Source of the DNA: Colletotrichum lupini
Lineage: Eukaryota > Ascomycota > Sordariomycetes > Glomerellales > Glomerellaceae
Direction of reading: 5' to 3'
NCBI RefSeq assembly: GCF_023278565.1
Contig: NC_064682.1
Location: 2,914,001-2,978,000 of the forward strand
DNA length: 64,000 nt
Shown: positions 10,760 through 21,707 of the stretch, piece by piece
Numbering within the stretch: position 1 is the stretch's first letter
How the letters are laid out: the number at the start of each line of letters is the position of its first letter
Program-made: the position numbers and the translations under genes
The notes under the pieces: generated by a model
What the model was told of the DNA's origin: nothing
Database searches by the model: none
What the model saw: only the letters and a program-made list of their open reading frames with translations

Positions 10760-11686
10760 ATGTCAAACACCACCGTTCACGTTAAGAACATCGCTTCGGC
10801 GACCGAGGACAAGGAGATCAAGGACTTCTTTAGTTTCTGGTAAGTTCAATCCTGTCGGCTCTTCCATGGCCTGATACCCACCTCTGTTTTTACCGTAGCT
10901 CCAATTGAACAACTGCTGACATTTTGCAGCGGCAAGATCACCAACATTGAGGTTACTCCCGCCGGCGAGACCAAGGATGCTGCCGTTACTTTCGAGAAGG
11001 AGACTGCTGCCAAGACGGCTCTTCTCCTGAACAACACTCAGCTCGGCACCTCTCACATCACCGTCACCAGCGCTGGTGGCGACCCTACCGATGATGCTCC
11101 TCACCACAAGGAGAACGCCGACCGCGACTCGGACGACATCACACAAGAAGAGAAGCCTCGTTCTCGCATCTTTGCCGAGTACCTTGCTCAAGGATATGTT
11201 GTCGGTGATGCCGCCCTGCAGCGCGCCATCGAGCTCGACAGCCAGCACGGTGTCTCCAACCGCTTCTTGACCACCCTCCAAGGTCTTGACTCCAAGTACC
11301 ACGCAACCGACCGTGCCAAGGCTACGGACCAGTCCTACGGCATCACTGCCAAGGCCCAGGGCATCTTTGGCGGTCTCAGCTCGTACTTTGAGAAGGCCAC
11401 CAGCACGCCCACTGGCAAGAAGATTGTTGGTTTCTACGAGACCGGCTCCAGACAGGTGCAGGACATTCACACCGAGGCCCGTCGCCTTGCCGACCTCAAG
11501 AAGGAGGAGCACGGCGGCAGCGCCTACAAGGCCTCCGGTCTCGAGAGATTCCTCGGCAAGGAGAAGGCTGCCCCCGCTGCCACTGGCGAGACCATCGGCA
11601 CTCAATCTCCCATCCAACCCGACCCCACGACAGCTGTTCCTCTGTCTAAGCCGTCGGCCGCCACCGACGAGAAGACTCCCTTGTAA
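10760..11686 (+). CDS. vip1: Vip1-like RNA-recognition-motif protein (278 aa, 2 exons)
   Basis: Exon 1 is 10760-10839 and exon 2 is 10930-11686; the intron (GTAAGT...GCAG) splits a Cys codon within the RRM. Residues 4-75 form a divergent RRM: VHVKNIASATEDKEIKDFF (RNP2 side) and DAAVTFEKETAAKTALLL (RNP1 side). After an acidic linker comes the conserved region of the fission yeast Vip1 family, including RIFAEYLAQGYVVGDAALQRAIELD, a segment with YHATDRAKATDQSYGIT, and helices ending in QVQDIHTEARRLADLKKEE. The C-terminal 60 residues are Pro/Ala/Thr-rich. A cytoplasmic RNA-binding or stress role is inferred; the family's function is poorly defined. The start fits an intact RRM. Confidence 0.9.
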
Positions 11687-12323
11687 AAGAGTGATGAGAA
11701 CTGGTTTGCAAAAGGTTTCGAAGGCAGGCGTTGGCTGGGTTCATTAGGCACAAACGTTTCATGATTGCGACGCGTGTGATTTTCCTTGGCACTTAGGTAG
11801 TTATGACTTTGAATGCAAATCAAAGCATCGAGCATTTGTCCAACTCGCTGAACTTTAAAATTTGATGTGATTGCATTGGCCTGGCTGTGTGTATTGCCCA
11901 TCTGAATCATGCCGGTGATTCCGTCCTTCGTTCGTGAAAGGTGACTCTACCGTGTTTGGATTATTATGGATGATGGAAAAACCTCACAATTTTGGAGGCT
12001 TTGGGTCGCGGTGGTTGACGAACTTTTGCAAAATAACCGTTGAGTGATTGACACCGTAGTCGAGATGGTGTAGGATAAGTCAGGCTGGCTCGATTCCGGC
12101 GGTGCCATTTCATACGCGGCATTCTACGCACATCATGACTAGGCAGGACATGATGATCTTTGGAATTCACGGCAAAGTGGACGCTGCTTGTTTCAGAAGC
12201 TTCTCGAGCAGTTTAGGTATTTAGAATACAGTCTCACACACTATCGCAGTATGCAATGTCATTGCCTCATGTTCCCAACGCCTTTTTGTACAAATGCCAC
12301 TAATGACGCTCATGCCCATTTCT
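11687..12323. other. Convergent 3' intergenic region
   Basis: This lies between the 3' ends of two convergent genes. No gene is seen. Confidence 0.6.
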
Positions 12324-12603
12324 TTACTGAGTCTTGGAGAACTTCTCCTTGAGGGCGTCATCGAGGGGTCCCTTGGGGTTGGACTCTAGCTTCTGTGATG
12401 AGGGAAAATCCGGTTAGACTCTGAACATGTATCGCGGACTGGCTATAATTGATAATGAGGGGTGGCAAACGTACATCGAGAGACTCCTTGTTGGTCTGTT
12501 CCTTGTTGGAGGCGTTGTCGGTTCCCTTGCCTGAGGCGGGGGGATCTTGTAACTGGGCGCCGGTTTGGCGTTCAGGCTCGGGGGATTGACGTCCTTCAGG
12601 CAT
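12324..12603 (-). CDS. Small conserved fungal protein (65 aa, 2 exons)
   Basis: Exon 1 runs 12603-12475 (43 codons) and ends at a GTACGT donor. Exon 2 runs 12392-12324 after a TCACAG acceptor. The spliced product starts MPEGRQSPEPERQTGAQLQD, continues through PPASGKG, and ends with KLESNPKGPLDDALKEKFSKTQ. It is hydrophilic with no signal peptide or membrane segment. I recall this layout (MPEGR...PPASGKG...LESNPKGPL) as a short protein conserved across filamentous ascomycetes with no assigned function. Unspliced reading gives an implausible tail, which supports the intron. Confidence 0.8.
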
Positions 12604-15345
12604 TTTGAGTGATTGTGTAAGGTGGGAGTTTGGTCTGAGGTGACTGAATAGTTTAGTTGTCACGGAATGGATTGGTCGTGTCGTGGTTTATGAGGCTGGT
12701 GGATGAAGAAGAGAGACACGTTTAGGAATGGAGAGACATGGATTAAATACGAAGGCTAAGGCAGGTAGCTCACGGCTTATGCTAGGACGGAGGGAATACT
12801 CCTGTGGTACATCATTCTACATCACGTTTACGATATTCATCCAGACGAGGAAAGAGGGGCCAGAGGCCGGTCCAGTCTCAGTATGGAGGGGCTCTTGCGT
12901 CAATGTAGGGGCGTTGCACGGAGGCGCTTCTCTGACCTCTACCTACCTTGTGCTCTTCGGTGAGGTAGAGAGAAGGGCGCTCTTTGAGTGGTGGGACATG
13001 GTCGAATGAGGGGGGGGTTAGCAGCTGGTTGCTGATTGCGGCGGTTGACATGTTGATGCCGTCATGCGGCATGCGAGTGATGGTGCGCTGGTGGTTGGAT
13101 GGAAGGTGACGGGCAGGTAGGTGCTTGGAGCTCGAGGGGCGGCGTTGGGTTTGACGTCACCTTCCGTTTGTTGAGGATGAGGAGGGAAAGCTCGCTCGAT
13201 TCGATGGCTTGCTTTATCGATAAAGCTGTCCAGGCTGAGGTGTCTTATCCGTTATCTTATCTAATCTACGAGCAAGCATTGTCGAAGTTTGGTGGGTCCG
13301 GACAGTGAGCGGGAATATCGCCGAGCTCGGCGGGAATCCAAAAGACGGAGCGCAGGAGCTGCAAGGGGGACGACAGCGGAGGGCCCGCTGAAGAATGTCG
13401 CTAGGAGAGTAGCCGACCGGAGCGGACGCCTTCCGGTACTGGGCTAGGGACCTACCTAGGGGTGCGTGTCGCGGTAGCTTGCATCGCAGGTGACGCCTGC
13501 CATCGCGGTCGATTGATGGTAAGATCATTCTCGTGAGTCTCGTCTCTCATCTTCTGTCCCACCGATGGGGTCGGATCGTCTTCGCTGTGAAATTAACAGG
13601 CACGGAAAAAGCAAAGTCGTGGTTCCTCTGCAAATTGTCGGAAAATGGGATGTCTCATGTTTCCGCCTCAGACACATCGTGAGTCGAATCAAATATTAGT
13701 CGGAGTAGCTGCCTGCCGTGAGGTGCCGTGTGTGGTGCCGTGTCTTCATGCGTGGATCCAAAGTTCGTGGACTATGGGACTTTGGTATAGTATCCGTTCG
13801 TCGATGCCGATCTGTACGAATGTTGACTGTGTTGTAACTCGAGCGGCGCAGCCAAAACAATTCGATAATTCCCATGTTGTGATGCAGTGGAGCGCGCCAA
13901 GTGATTATGGTCGTCCCATCCCCAACGCTCCCGCATATCCAGATGAACACGGAGAGAAATGCTGCCCTGAATGCTGCGAGGAGTGCGAGGGTGCCATGGT
14001 TAATTAATAGAAACCTGCCCCTTCCAGGCCCTTCAGGCTTCACCACGCGGCCTGGAGCATCGCAAAAAAACAGGCTTCAGCCCTTCGGCACGATATTGAG
14101 GGAGCATTGGGGCATTTCGGGGTCCCTGTTTTTGGGCGTTATGGACAAGGGAAGCAATAGTAAGAAAAAGTCTAAATCGCGGGGCACACCACCCGAACGG
14201 GCAAAACAGGCACAGCGTTGATGGTAATCATGGCAGAAGGACGGGCTTGCTTGTCTGTTTGGAACTCGGGGATATTGGAAATGCGACTATTGGTGATTTA
14301 CTCAGGCTTAGGAAGCACGAAAGTGGTGTCATGTCTCACTGCCTCGGCCGAGCGGTTTCGAAGCCCATGAGATGGCCCGTGGATGATGGCGGATCGGCTT
14401 GCAATGTTTCGATCCACGAACAAACGGGGGGCTACTAGTAAACACGGCACATGCACGGGATTCAAGGGATGACAGGACGGGAAGCCACATGGACAACACA
14501 CGGATGGGGCAAGCTGCAATAAAAAGTTGGCTAAGAACAAGCGGCAGATGCCAAACGGACAATAAGACGAGCGAAGAAGGAAGCGACGAGTTGACGATCA
14601 TCAACGACGAGTCCGTAACTGGGAAGGCGGCTCTTGCTTGCCTTGTCGAATTGGGAAAGGAGCGGGGTTGTCTCGCGGCAGGTGCTCCAAGCTAAGACCA
14701 GAAACAGCCGAAAGAGGGAAGGCAAAGCCCACCTCAGACTCAGACTCCAGAGTGTAAAGGGAGGAAAGGGCGGGTTGGGGGTGATGGAGTCATTGGGATC
14801 AACAACAATGGGTGGTCCCTGCCTCAAGTGTCTTGTGCCTTGTACCTTAAGTTGCGCTTCCACCGGGAAGGTTGTACCTCGCACCTGCCCACCTGCCACA
14901 CGACCTTTGTTTGTTTGACGAAGGAAGGCACAAGGTGCGACCCCGTCGGAAGGAAAACTCTACCTTTTTTTTTTTTTTTTGACTTCACTCCCTCACGATT
15001 GTTTCTCTTATCCCAACACACCCAAACACCTTTCTTTCGATTCAACGATTCAGCCAAGCTTAAGCCGTAGCTTGCTTCACGATAGCAACATACGATCACG
15101 AAGAAACACAAGAATCAACAAGCATGAACAACAAATAACTAGAAAGGCCGTACAAATTGGTCGCTAAGACTACTAAACACCATTGCTATTCTTACAAAAC
15201 CAGATCCAAACATTTTTGCTAGAAAGCCCCGAAAAGCCGTACAAATGACACGCCAAAGAAATTACATGTCCGTAAACCATCGTCAAAACAGTATCCGATA
15301 GATCCACCGCGCGAGTACAACAAATCATGTAATCATTAGATGCGC
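12604..15345. other. Gene-poor intergenic, 2.7 kb
   Basis: No frame here shows family motifs or a convincing exon structure. A 16-T run lies at 14965-14980. The stretch 14950-15160 is pyrimidine- then A-rich. An undetected non-coding RNA is possible but unsupported. Confidence 0.5.
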
Positions 15346-18300
15346 TCATTTCTTCTTGCCGCCACCAAGAGCCTTGGTCAAGCTGCCGAGGCCGAGGCCA
15401 TCCAGCAGGCGGTTGAGACCGAGGGTTCCGAGCAGACCATCGACAATCTTGCCGAGGCCAAGACCGTTGAGAAGACGACCAACCAGGTTCAGGACACCAG
15501 TCAGCAAAAGACCAACGGCAGCCAGAATCTGGAACAAAGGCTCGGTGAGAAGTCCCCAGAGAGGGTTGAGCTCAGCCTTTGCCTTGGGAAGGTCCTCAAG
15601 CTTGCGCTTGGCACCTTCGACGGTTTCGGTGATGGTACCGGTCAACTGTCATCAACGTTAGCATGTATTCAAGGTCATGATGATATTCGTATCAGAGATA
15701 AACTCACCTCTTTAAGGACCTCGGCGAGGTGGTGTTCCTCGGGAGTAGCCTCACGAGTCTGGGCCTTGGCCTTGGCGTTCTGCTGGATGCGTCCATCGGG
15801 GTCCAAGGCACGAACGCTGCCGTTCAACTCAGTCAAGAGCTTGCCACCCTCCTCAATGAGAGGCTTAACATCCTTGACCAGCTGCTCCTCGTCACGCTCC
15901 TCCTTGGGCTGGCGCTCAGCGGCCTCAATCTTCTGCGTAATCATCTTGCAAATGGGACGGAGACGATCCAAGCCCTGCTCAATCAAGCCACCGAGGTTCT
16001 TGGCCAACTTGCGGTCGGCCTCAGCCTCGATGCGAGCCTGCTTCTCCTCCTCGGTCTCCTCGGGAGTCTCCTCCTCCTCGACGATATCCTCGACGAGGGT
16101 GACGTGTCCCACGACACGGTCCTTGGAATCGACAACGTCATTATCGCTGTTGACCTCCTTGCCGGAGCAAATGGTGACCTCGCCAGTGGTAAGTCTGCCG
16201 ATAATGTTTCCATCTTCGTCGCAGACCTCACCGTTCTTGTTGACCTTGCGGCCCTCCATAGGTCCCTTCTTCTGAGGAAGATCGGAGATGGCAGTAACGT
16301 GACCAACAACGCGGTCCTTGGAGTCAACAACATCGTTGTCCTCGTTGACCTTCTTGCCGGCGCAGATGCTGAGCTCACCGCTGGTAAGCTTACCCAGAGT
16401 CTCGCCATTGTCGCTGACGACGAAACCTTCCTTGTTGACAACCTTGCCTTCCATGGGGCCCTTGGGCTCAGGAATGTCCTCGAGAAGCTCGACATGACCG
16501 ACGACACGTCCCTTGGAATCAACAACATCGTTGTCCTCGTTGACGGGCTTGCCGGCGCAGGCCTTAATCTCACCAGAAGTGAGCTTGCCAATCACGTCGC
16601 CATCCTCATCAACAACCTCGCCGCTGCGGTTAACCTTGCGGCCTTCCATAGGTCCCTTCTGTCTCTCGGGAGCAGCCTCGGGCTCCCAGCGCTCAGCTTT
16701 TCCGAGCAGGTTGCCATTGCGGTCGAGAATATCACCATCCTCGTCGATGGGGCGGCCGAAGAGAACCTTGGCGTCACCCTGGACAAGACGACCGACAATG
16801 TCCCCGGAGGGAGTGACAATGGTACCGTCCTTGGCGACAGTGCAGCCAGGGAGCTCAGCGAAGGGACCCTCCTTGGCTCCCTCACGGTCACCCTCAGCGA
16901 CAAGCTCAGCTCTTCCGATGATGTCACCGGATTCGCTGCGGACATTTCCTTCCTTGTCGCACATACGACCGATCAGGCGCTTGATGTCACCCTCGACAAT
17001 GCGGCCATAGATGGTACCGTCCTTGTCGACGACATTGCCAGCCTTGTTGACACGCTTGCCAGCGAGGGCAGAGTTGTCAACAGGTACCTCCGGTTCAGGC
17101 TCAGGCTCAGACTCGGGTTCCCAACGCTCGGCCTTGCCAATGGCATTGCCGCTCTTGTCAAGAATGTCACCGTCGTCGTCAACCTTCTTGCCCTTGAGCT
17201 TCTTGGGGTCACCCTCAGTGACACGACCGACGATGTCGCCCTCAAAGAGAACGTGTCCGTTGGACTCGACGGTTGCGCCAGGGAAGTCCTCGAAGGGAGC
17301 AGGCTCGCTAAGCTCCTCACGCTCAGTCTCGGGAATGGGCTCGGCCTTGCCAATAACCTTGCCGCTGTCGTTCCAGATCTCACCGAGCTCGTTGGCCTTG
17401 CGACCAACCAAGTGCTTGAGGATTCCGGAGACGATGCGACCGACGGCCTCACCCTTGTCGTTGACGAGGTTGCCAGCCTTATTGACCTTGGCACCCTTCA
17501 GAATGGAGAAGTCAATGGTGTCCTTGAGAAGCTCCTCAGCAACCTCAGACTTGAGCTCGGCCTTGCCAATGATGCTGCCGCGCTCGTTGACAATGTTGCC
17601 CTCGGCATCGAGGGTCATGCCAACAAGTTCCTCCGGGTTGCCCTCGGCGATGCGACCGATGGAAACATCGTCGAAGACGACCCTTCCTTCCTCGTCAACC
17701 TGGGCGCCAGGGAACTTCTCGAATGGCTGGAGAAGCTTGTCGCCGGCAACAGAGACGGTGCGCTGGTCTTCGGGAATGGCAGAGCGGATGGTGCTGAGGA
17801 CGCTCTTGATATCATCCTTGATGGTAGACTTGGGAGCAGACTCAGAAGCAGCGGTGACGTCAATGTCAGGAACATCGCCAGTCTTCGCAGTAGCGGTCTC
17901 GGCGACATCTTCGATACCCTCCACACCGGAGTCCACACCCTCGTCGATGGCCTCAAAGCCCTCGCCCTCGACACCCTCAGTGACACCCTCGGTCTTGGGG
18001 AACTCGCCAGTCTGAGCATCCTCGGGGACCTCGGATTGCTCCTCGGGGTTTTGCTGATTCGCCCAGTCCTCAGTGGCATCGGATTCACGAGCAGTCTCGG
18101 CACCGGACTTGGCGTCCTCAACCTGAGAGGCTAGATCCGAAGGAAGCTTGGAAACAAGGTCGGTGGGAAGCTTGGACTGAGCGTCGAATGGAATCTGCGA
18201 TACGGGGATGTCGGCAGTCTGGATATCTTCCGGAAGCTCACTCTTCAGACCGTCGGGAATCTGCGAGACGGGAATGTCGAGGGTAGCGATGTCATCTGGA

Positions 18301-19446
18301 ACACGGGACTGAGCATCAGTCTGGGCAGTGCCCGCCTTCTCAGTCGCGTCATCCTTGACGGTCTCGGCACCCTCTGTCGCCTCTTCGATGGGCTCGGCGT
18401 CGACCTCTTGCAAATCACTCTTGCCGTCGATTGTCGATTGTTCTGTGAGGTCTGTCTTGGCGCCTTGGGAATCTTCAGTCTCTGTTTGGGTGTTCTCTCC
18501 GCCGGTTGTGAGCTTACCATCAGCGTCAACGTCGGGTTGCGACTTTTCGACATCCTGGAGATCGATTGGGGCAACCTCTGATGTTGTCTCGTTGTTCTCG
18601 AAGAGGTTCTGCTTCGCGTTCTCGGTCAATGAGGCCTTGTCATCTGCCTCCTCCTTCTGCTCAGCAAGAAGCTGGGTGAGCTTCTCATCCTTGTCGGTGA
18701 CAGACTGGTCGCGGTTCAATGGCTCGGTGCCACCGAGGACGCCGCCAAGAGGGCCACCACTTTGGCTCTGGCCCAAAACACCTCCAAGCAGGCCGCCGAG
18801 GGCGTTGTCTGAAGATGTGCCCTTCTCGGACTGACCGCCGAGAGCTCCGGTAACGTTGCCCAGAGTATTACCGACAAGGCCGCCTTGGGAACCCTTCTCA
18901 TCTTGACCACCACCAAGGACGCCGCCGAGCACACCGCCCTGGCCTTCGCCCAGACCAATACCCTTGGTCAGGTCGCCGACAAGCGGTAATGTGCGGTTGA
19001 CAGTCTGAACAGTGCCGTCGACAGTGTCGACGATGCCCTTGACGCCCTTGGTGGCGCCCATGATGCTGAAGCCACCGCCCTCCTTGGTCTCGCCCCCTTC
19101 CGTCAACTCGCCGAGGGGAAGAGCCTTGCCGATAACGCCGCCGTCCTTGCCGATGATATCGCCTGTCGCGGTAACGACGTTGCCGACAAGCTCTCCGGCC
19201 TCGCCTTCTGTGACCTTGCCGACAGTCTTGCCGGTCTCGTCTACCACCTCACCGGTCTTGCCAATGACACCGGCAACGAGGTTGTCGCCATGGTCTTGAA
19301 TATCTTGCTCGACCGAGTATGCTACGAAGGGTCAGTGTTCGACTCATCATGAGTCGTGTGTAAGTGAACTCACTTGACTTCTGCTCCTCACCCTTTCCCC
19401 AACCACCGGGCATGCTGCTGCCTGACTTGGATGCAGCTCCGACCAT
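15346..19446 (-). CDS. Large DUF3659 (LEA-like) repeat protein with C-terminal hydrophobic domain (1328 aa, 3 exons)
   Basis: Exons 19446-19374, 19321-15708 and 15645-15346 join in frame. Intron 1 has a GTGAGT donor; intron 2 has a GTGAGT donor and a TGCTAACG branch site. The N-terminus is Gly/Ser-rich, with one DUF3659-type unit (residues ~39-97) and Gly/Leu runs such as GGVLGGVLGG. A long acidic disordered region (~200-520) has repeats of DIPVSQIP. Then come eight consecutive DUF3659 units (G-x-x-V-x-x-x-G-x-V-x-D-x-x-G-x-x-x-G-x-V), ending around residue 1150. The last ~180 residues resemble the domain that commonly ends these proteins (DUF6987-like), with a Leu/Gly-rich hydrophobic tail and KKK terminus. 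Such proteins are annotated as LEA-domain proteins; a desiccation or structural role is inferred. It heads a group of related genes to 30.4 kb. Confidence 0.9.
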
Positions 19447-20471
19447 ATTGTTTGTCTTCTTATTGTTTCTTTCTTGTTGTTCTTGTTCGTGTCTTGATAA
19501 AAATTCGTTGTACTCAGCGCTAACAGGGTATCTTAGAAAATGTAGCTGTTCATGAGATGATTGCATTGAATTGGGAGAGGAAAGTCAAAATCCGATACAA
19601 AGACCTGCCGGTCAGACGTCTTATACCTCAAATCCTCCAACGCAAATCAAGTTTCCAGCTGAACGTCGGCTCCCAATCTTACGTCAAGGGGAGCTCAAGC
19701 TCGAGGAGCTTCCCTCGTCTATCGAAGCTCTGGCCCTTGCTCGCGCCACAGGGTGACTTCATGGGGGGAGGGATGGCCAGCTTGCCAGTCGCCCATCATG
19801 ACGCAAAGCCACACCTCGTCCGAGCCCTTGGACGGCTGGATCCCAGCTATCATGACGCAACCTTACTTGAGAAGGGGAGATGCACCTTGGGGTATGGTGT
19901 GACAGTCAGCCAGCCTGGGGAATTACCATTGGTTTCCTGATCGATCGACGGCCACCTTTCTTGGAGACGCTCAGTTGGTGTGGCTAGTGCTTCCCGGGGG
20001 TCTCCCTGCCCTGCATCATTCATTCGTCAGTTCCTCCACACACAGTCCCCCCGGTCACTTCCAACAACTTTCTTTTCCAAAATGCGGATTGCGAAAGTTC
20101 ATGAAGGCTGGACTCGCATGCACAGCGGACGTCATGACGCTGTTCGAAACACGAAAAATCAACTACTATTCGTCACGCTCTGCAAGTTCCCAAATCACCA
20201 TCCGCGTCTATGCGCCCGCAAGCATCCGAAAGTCTCGCCCTTGTTCTCCTTTTCAGCCTCACACATCGGGCCAGGTAATGGGTCTCGAAGCCACAAGTTT
20301 GTGCAAACGGTTCGTTGCCAAGTTCTGTCTGGATGGCAACTACGATTCAAACCCTGGCCTATGTCTATCTCACTACCGTCTGAACGCCGCCGCTTGCTAG
20401 TATCTACCGCTGGTTCCAGAACTCCTGAAGATCAACAACCCATCCAAAATACGTAAATCCCATTACATGGC
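19447..20471. other. Promoter region of the LEA-like gene, no gene seen
   Basis: About 1 kb of upstream DNA for the minus-strand LEA-like gene, ending at the stop codon of the next minus-strand gene. No frame with recognisable features. Confidence 0.55.
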
Positions 20472-21707
20472 TCATCTGGTTCCTATATGGATATTGGGAT
20501 TCCCACCACCGTGAAATACAGTTGGGATCTTGATGATGAGCTGAATACCATCATTGGTTGACTTGACGTCCATGAATATCTCGGACGGGCTGGGAGTATC
20601 AGCTGATGGCTTAGACTGTCGATGAGCAGTACATTGAGGGCAGCTAGTATGCGTGTCGGGCATGTAACCGGGTCGAGGATTGCTGGACTGGTTTGAGCTA
20701 CTCGACTGGCCTGTCTGCTGAACAGACTTTGCCAGAGGAGCGCCGTCAAAATGACCGACGACATTGTTATGCTTGTCGAGGATGTTCCCCAAGTGGTCCA
20801 CCTTCAGTCCGTCTCCCATGCCTTCAATGGGCTTAGGAGACGGAGGCGTTGGTGGAATGGTATCGTTCTCCGCTACGTAACCGACCACCTCGCCGTCTTC
20901 GCTGAAGATCTCGCCCGTTACTGAGACTGGTCGTCCGATCATGGACGGCAGGTCACCTTCCACACGTCCAAGCACTTGACCATTCCAGTCCAAAATGTTT
21001 CCAAACTCATCAACGTACTTGCCATCCAGACCTTGCGCTAGCTCAGCAAGGTTTGGGGGCAACCTAAGGTCTGAAGACAGAGGTGTGACCTTTGGGATCG
21101 CGATCGGGGCATTCTTTTCTTGTGGCTTCGGGGTGTTGCCTTGCGACGATGATTTGGCATCTTGCGAGCCCTCGTCTATGCCATTGTCTGTGGTCTCGGT
21201 TGTCGGCGGTGTTGATGCCTCGGGACCCGTTTGGTATTGTGTAGACGATGGCCTCATTGGGATAGGTATCTCCCGCGAGCCCTGCAGGTGGACAGGCCCG
21301 CCTTGCTCTGGTTGTGGGGTGCTCGTGTAGCTAACCTGTCGATGAGGATACTCCGGAGGATTGGTTTCATGGAATGGCGCCGGCGAGGAAGCTGCCCGCG
21401 ACTGGGAGTTCAGACGAGGCAGAGGCGGGCGTGAGAAGGTGGCTTTGGGCGCCTCTTCCACCCCAGCCTGTCCATCCTCGACCTCGACAACCTCATACTC
21501 ATCGTGCCGGGAAGTATGATCATGATCGCTGGCTCCAGCCGCAGGTCGTGGCTCGGTATGGTGCATAGTGTGCGACGAGGATTCCGGGCGCGCAGGTACA
21601 GGACTTTGCATAGATTGCTGTACAGGCGGCTTCGAGGCAGGGCTGTCGGGTTCGTCGCGGAGAGTTTGGAGTGGAGTCTGCTGAGCAGGAGCGGACGCCG
21701 TCATCAT
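20472..21707 (-). CDS. DUF3659-containing protein (411 aa)
   Basis: A single coding exon starts at the ATG at 21707. Residues 1-210 are Pro/Ser/Thr-rich and disordered. Residues ~212-330 carry DUF3659 units: LDGKYVDEFGNILDWNGQVLG, then VSVTGEIFSEDGEVVGYV, and LKVDHLGNILDKHNNVVGHF. After a Ser/Asn linker with a CPQC pair, the end is EIFMDVKSTNDGIQLIIKIPTVF plus a short Gly/Asn tail. The repeat type is the same as in the 1328-aa neighbour on the same strand, so the two are likely paralogous or functionally linked. A 5'-UTR intron (about 21839-21717, GTGGGT...CACAG) is likely. Function unknown. Confidence 0.82.
   Translation of the reverse strand: MMTASAPAQQTPLQTLRDEPDSPASKPPVQQSMQSPVPARPESSSHTMHHTEPRPAAGASDHDHTSRHDEYEVVEVEDGQAGVEEAPKATFSRPPLPRLNSQSRAASSPAPFHETNPPEYPHRQVSYTSTPQPEQGGPVHLQGSREIPIPMRPSSTQYQTGPEASTPPTTETTDNGIDEGSQDAKSSSQGNTPKPQEKNAPIAIPKVTPLSSDLRLPPNLAELAQGLDGKYVDEFGNILDWNGQVLGRVEGDLPSMIGRPVSVTGEIFSEDGEVVGYVAENDTIPPTPPSPKPIEGMGDGLKVDHLGNILDKHNNVVGHFDGAPLAKSVQQTGQSSSSNQSSNPRPGYMPDTHTSCPQCTAHRQSKPSADTPSPSEIFMDVKSTNDGIQLIIKIPTVFHGGGNPNIHIGTR

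Noticed and set aside
13645..14007. 120-codon Cys-rich frame (possible small secreted protein)
   Set aside because: No signal peptide, poor codon use, and cysteines come from a GC-rich patch at the end only.
15729..18134. 801-codon open frame on the + strand, antisense to the LEA-like gene
   Set aside because: It arises from the repeated codon pattern and strong codon bias of the DUF3659 gene; the translation is low-complexity Leu/Asp/Val-rich and has no domain.
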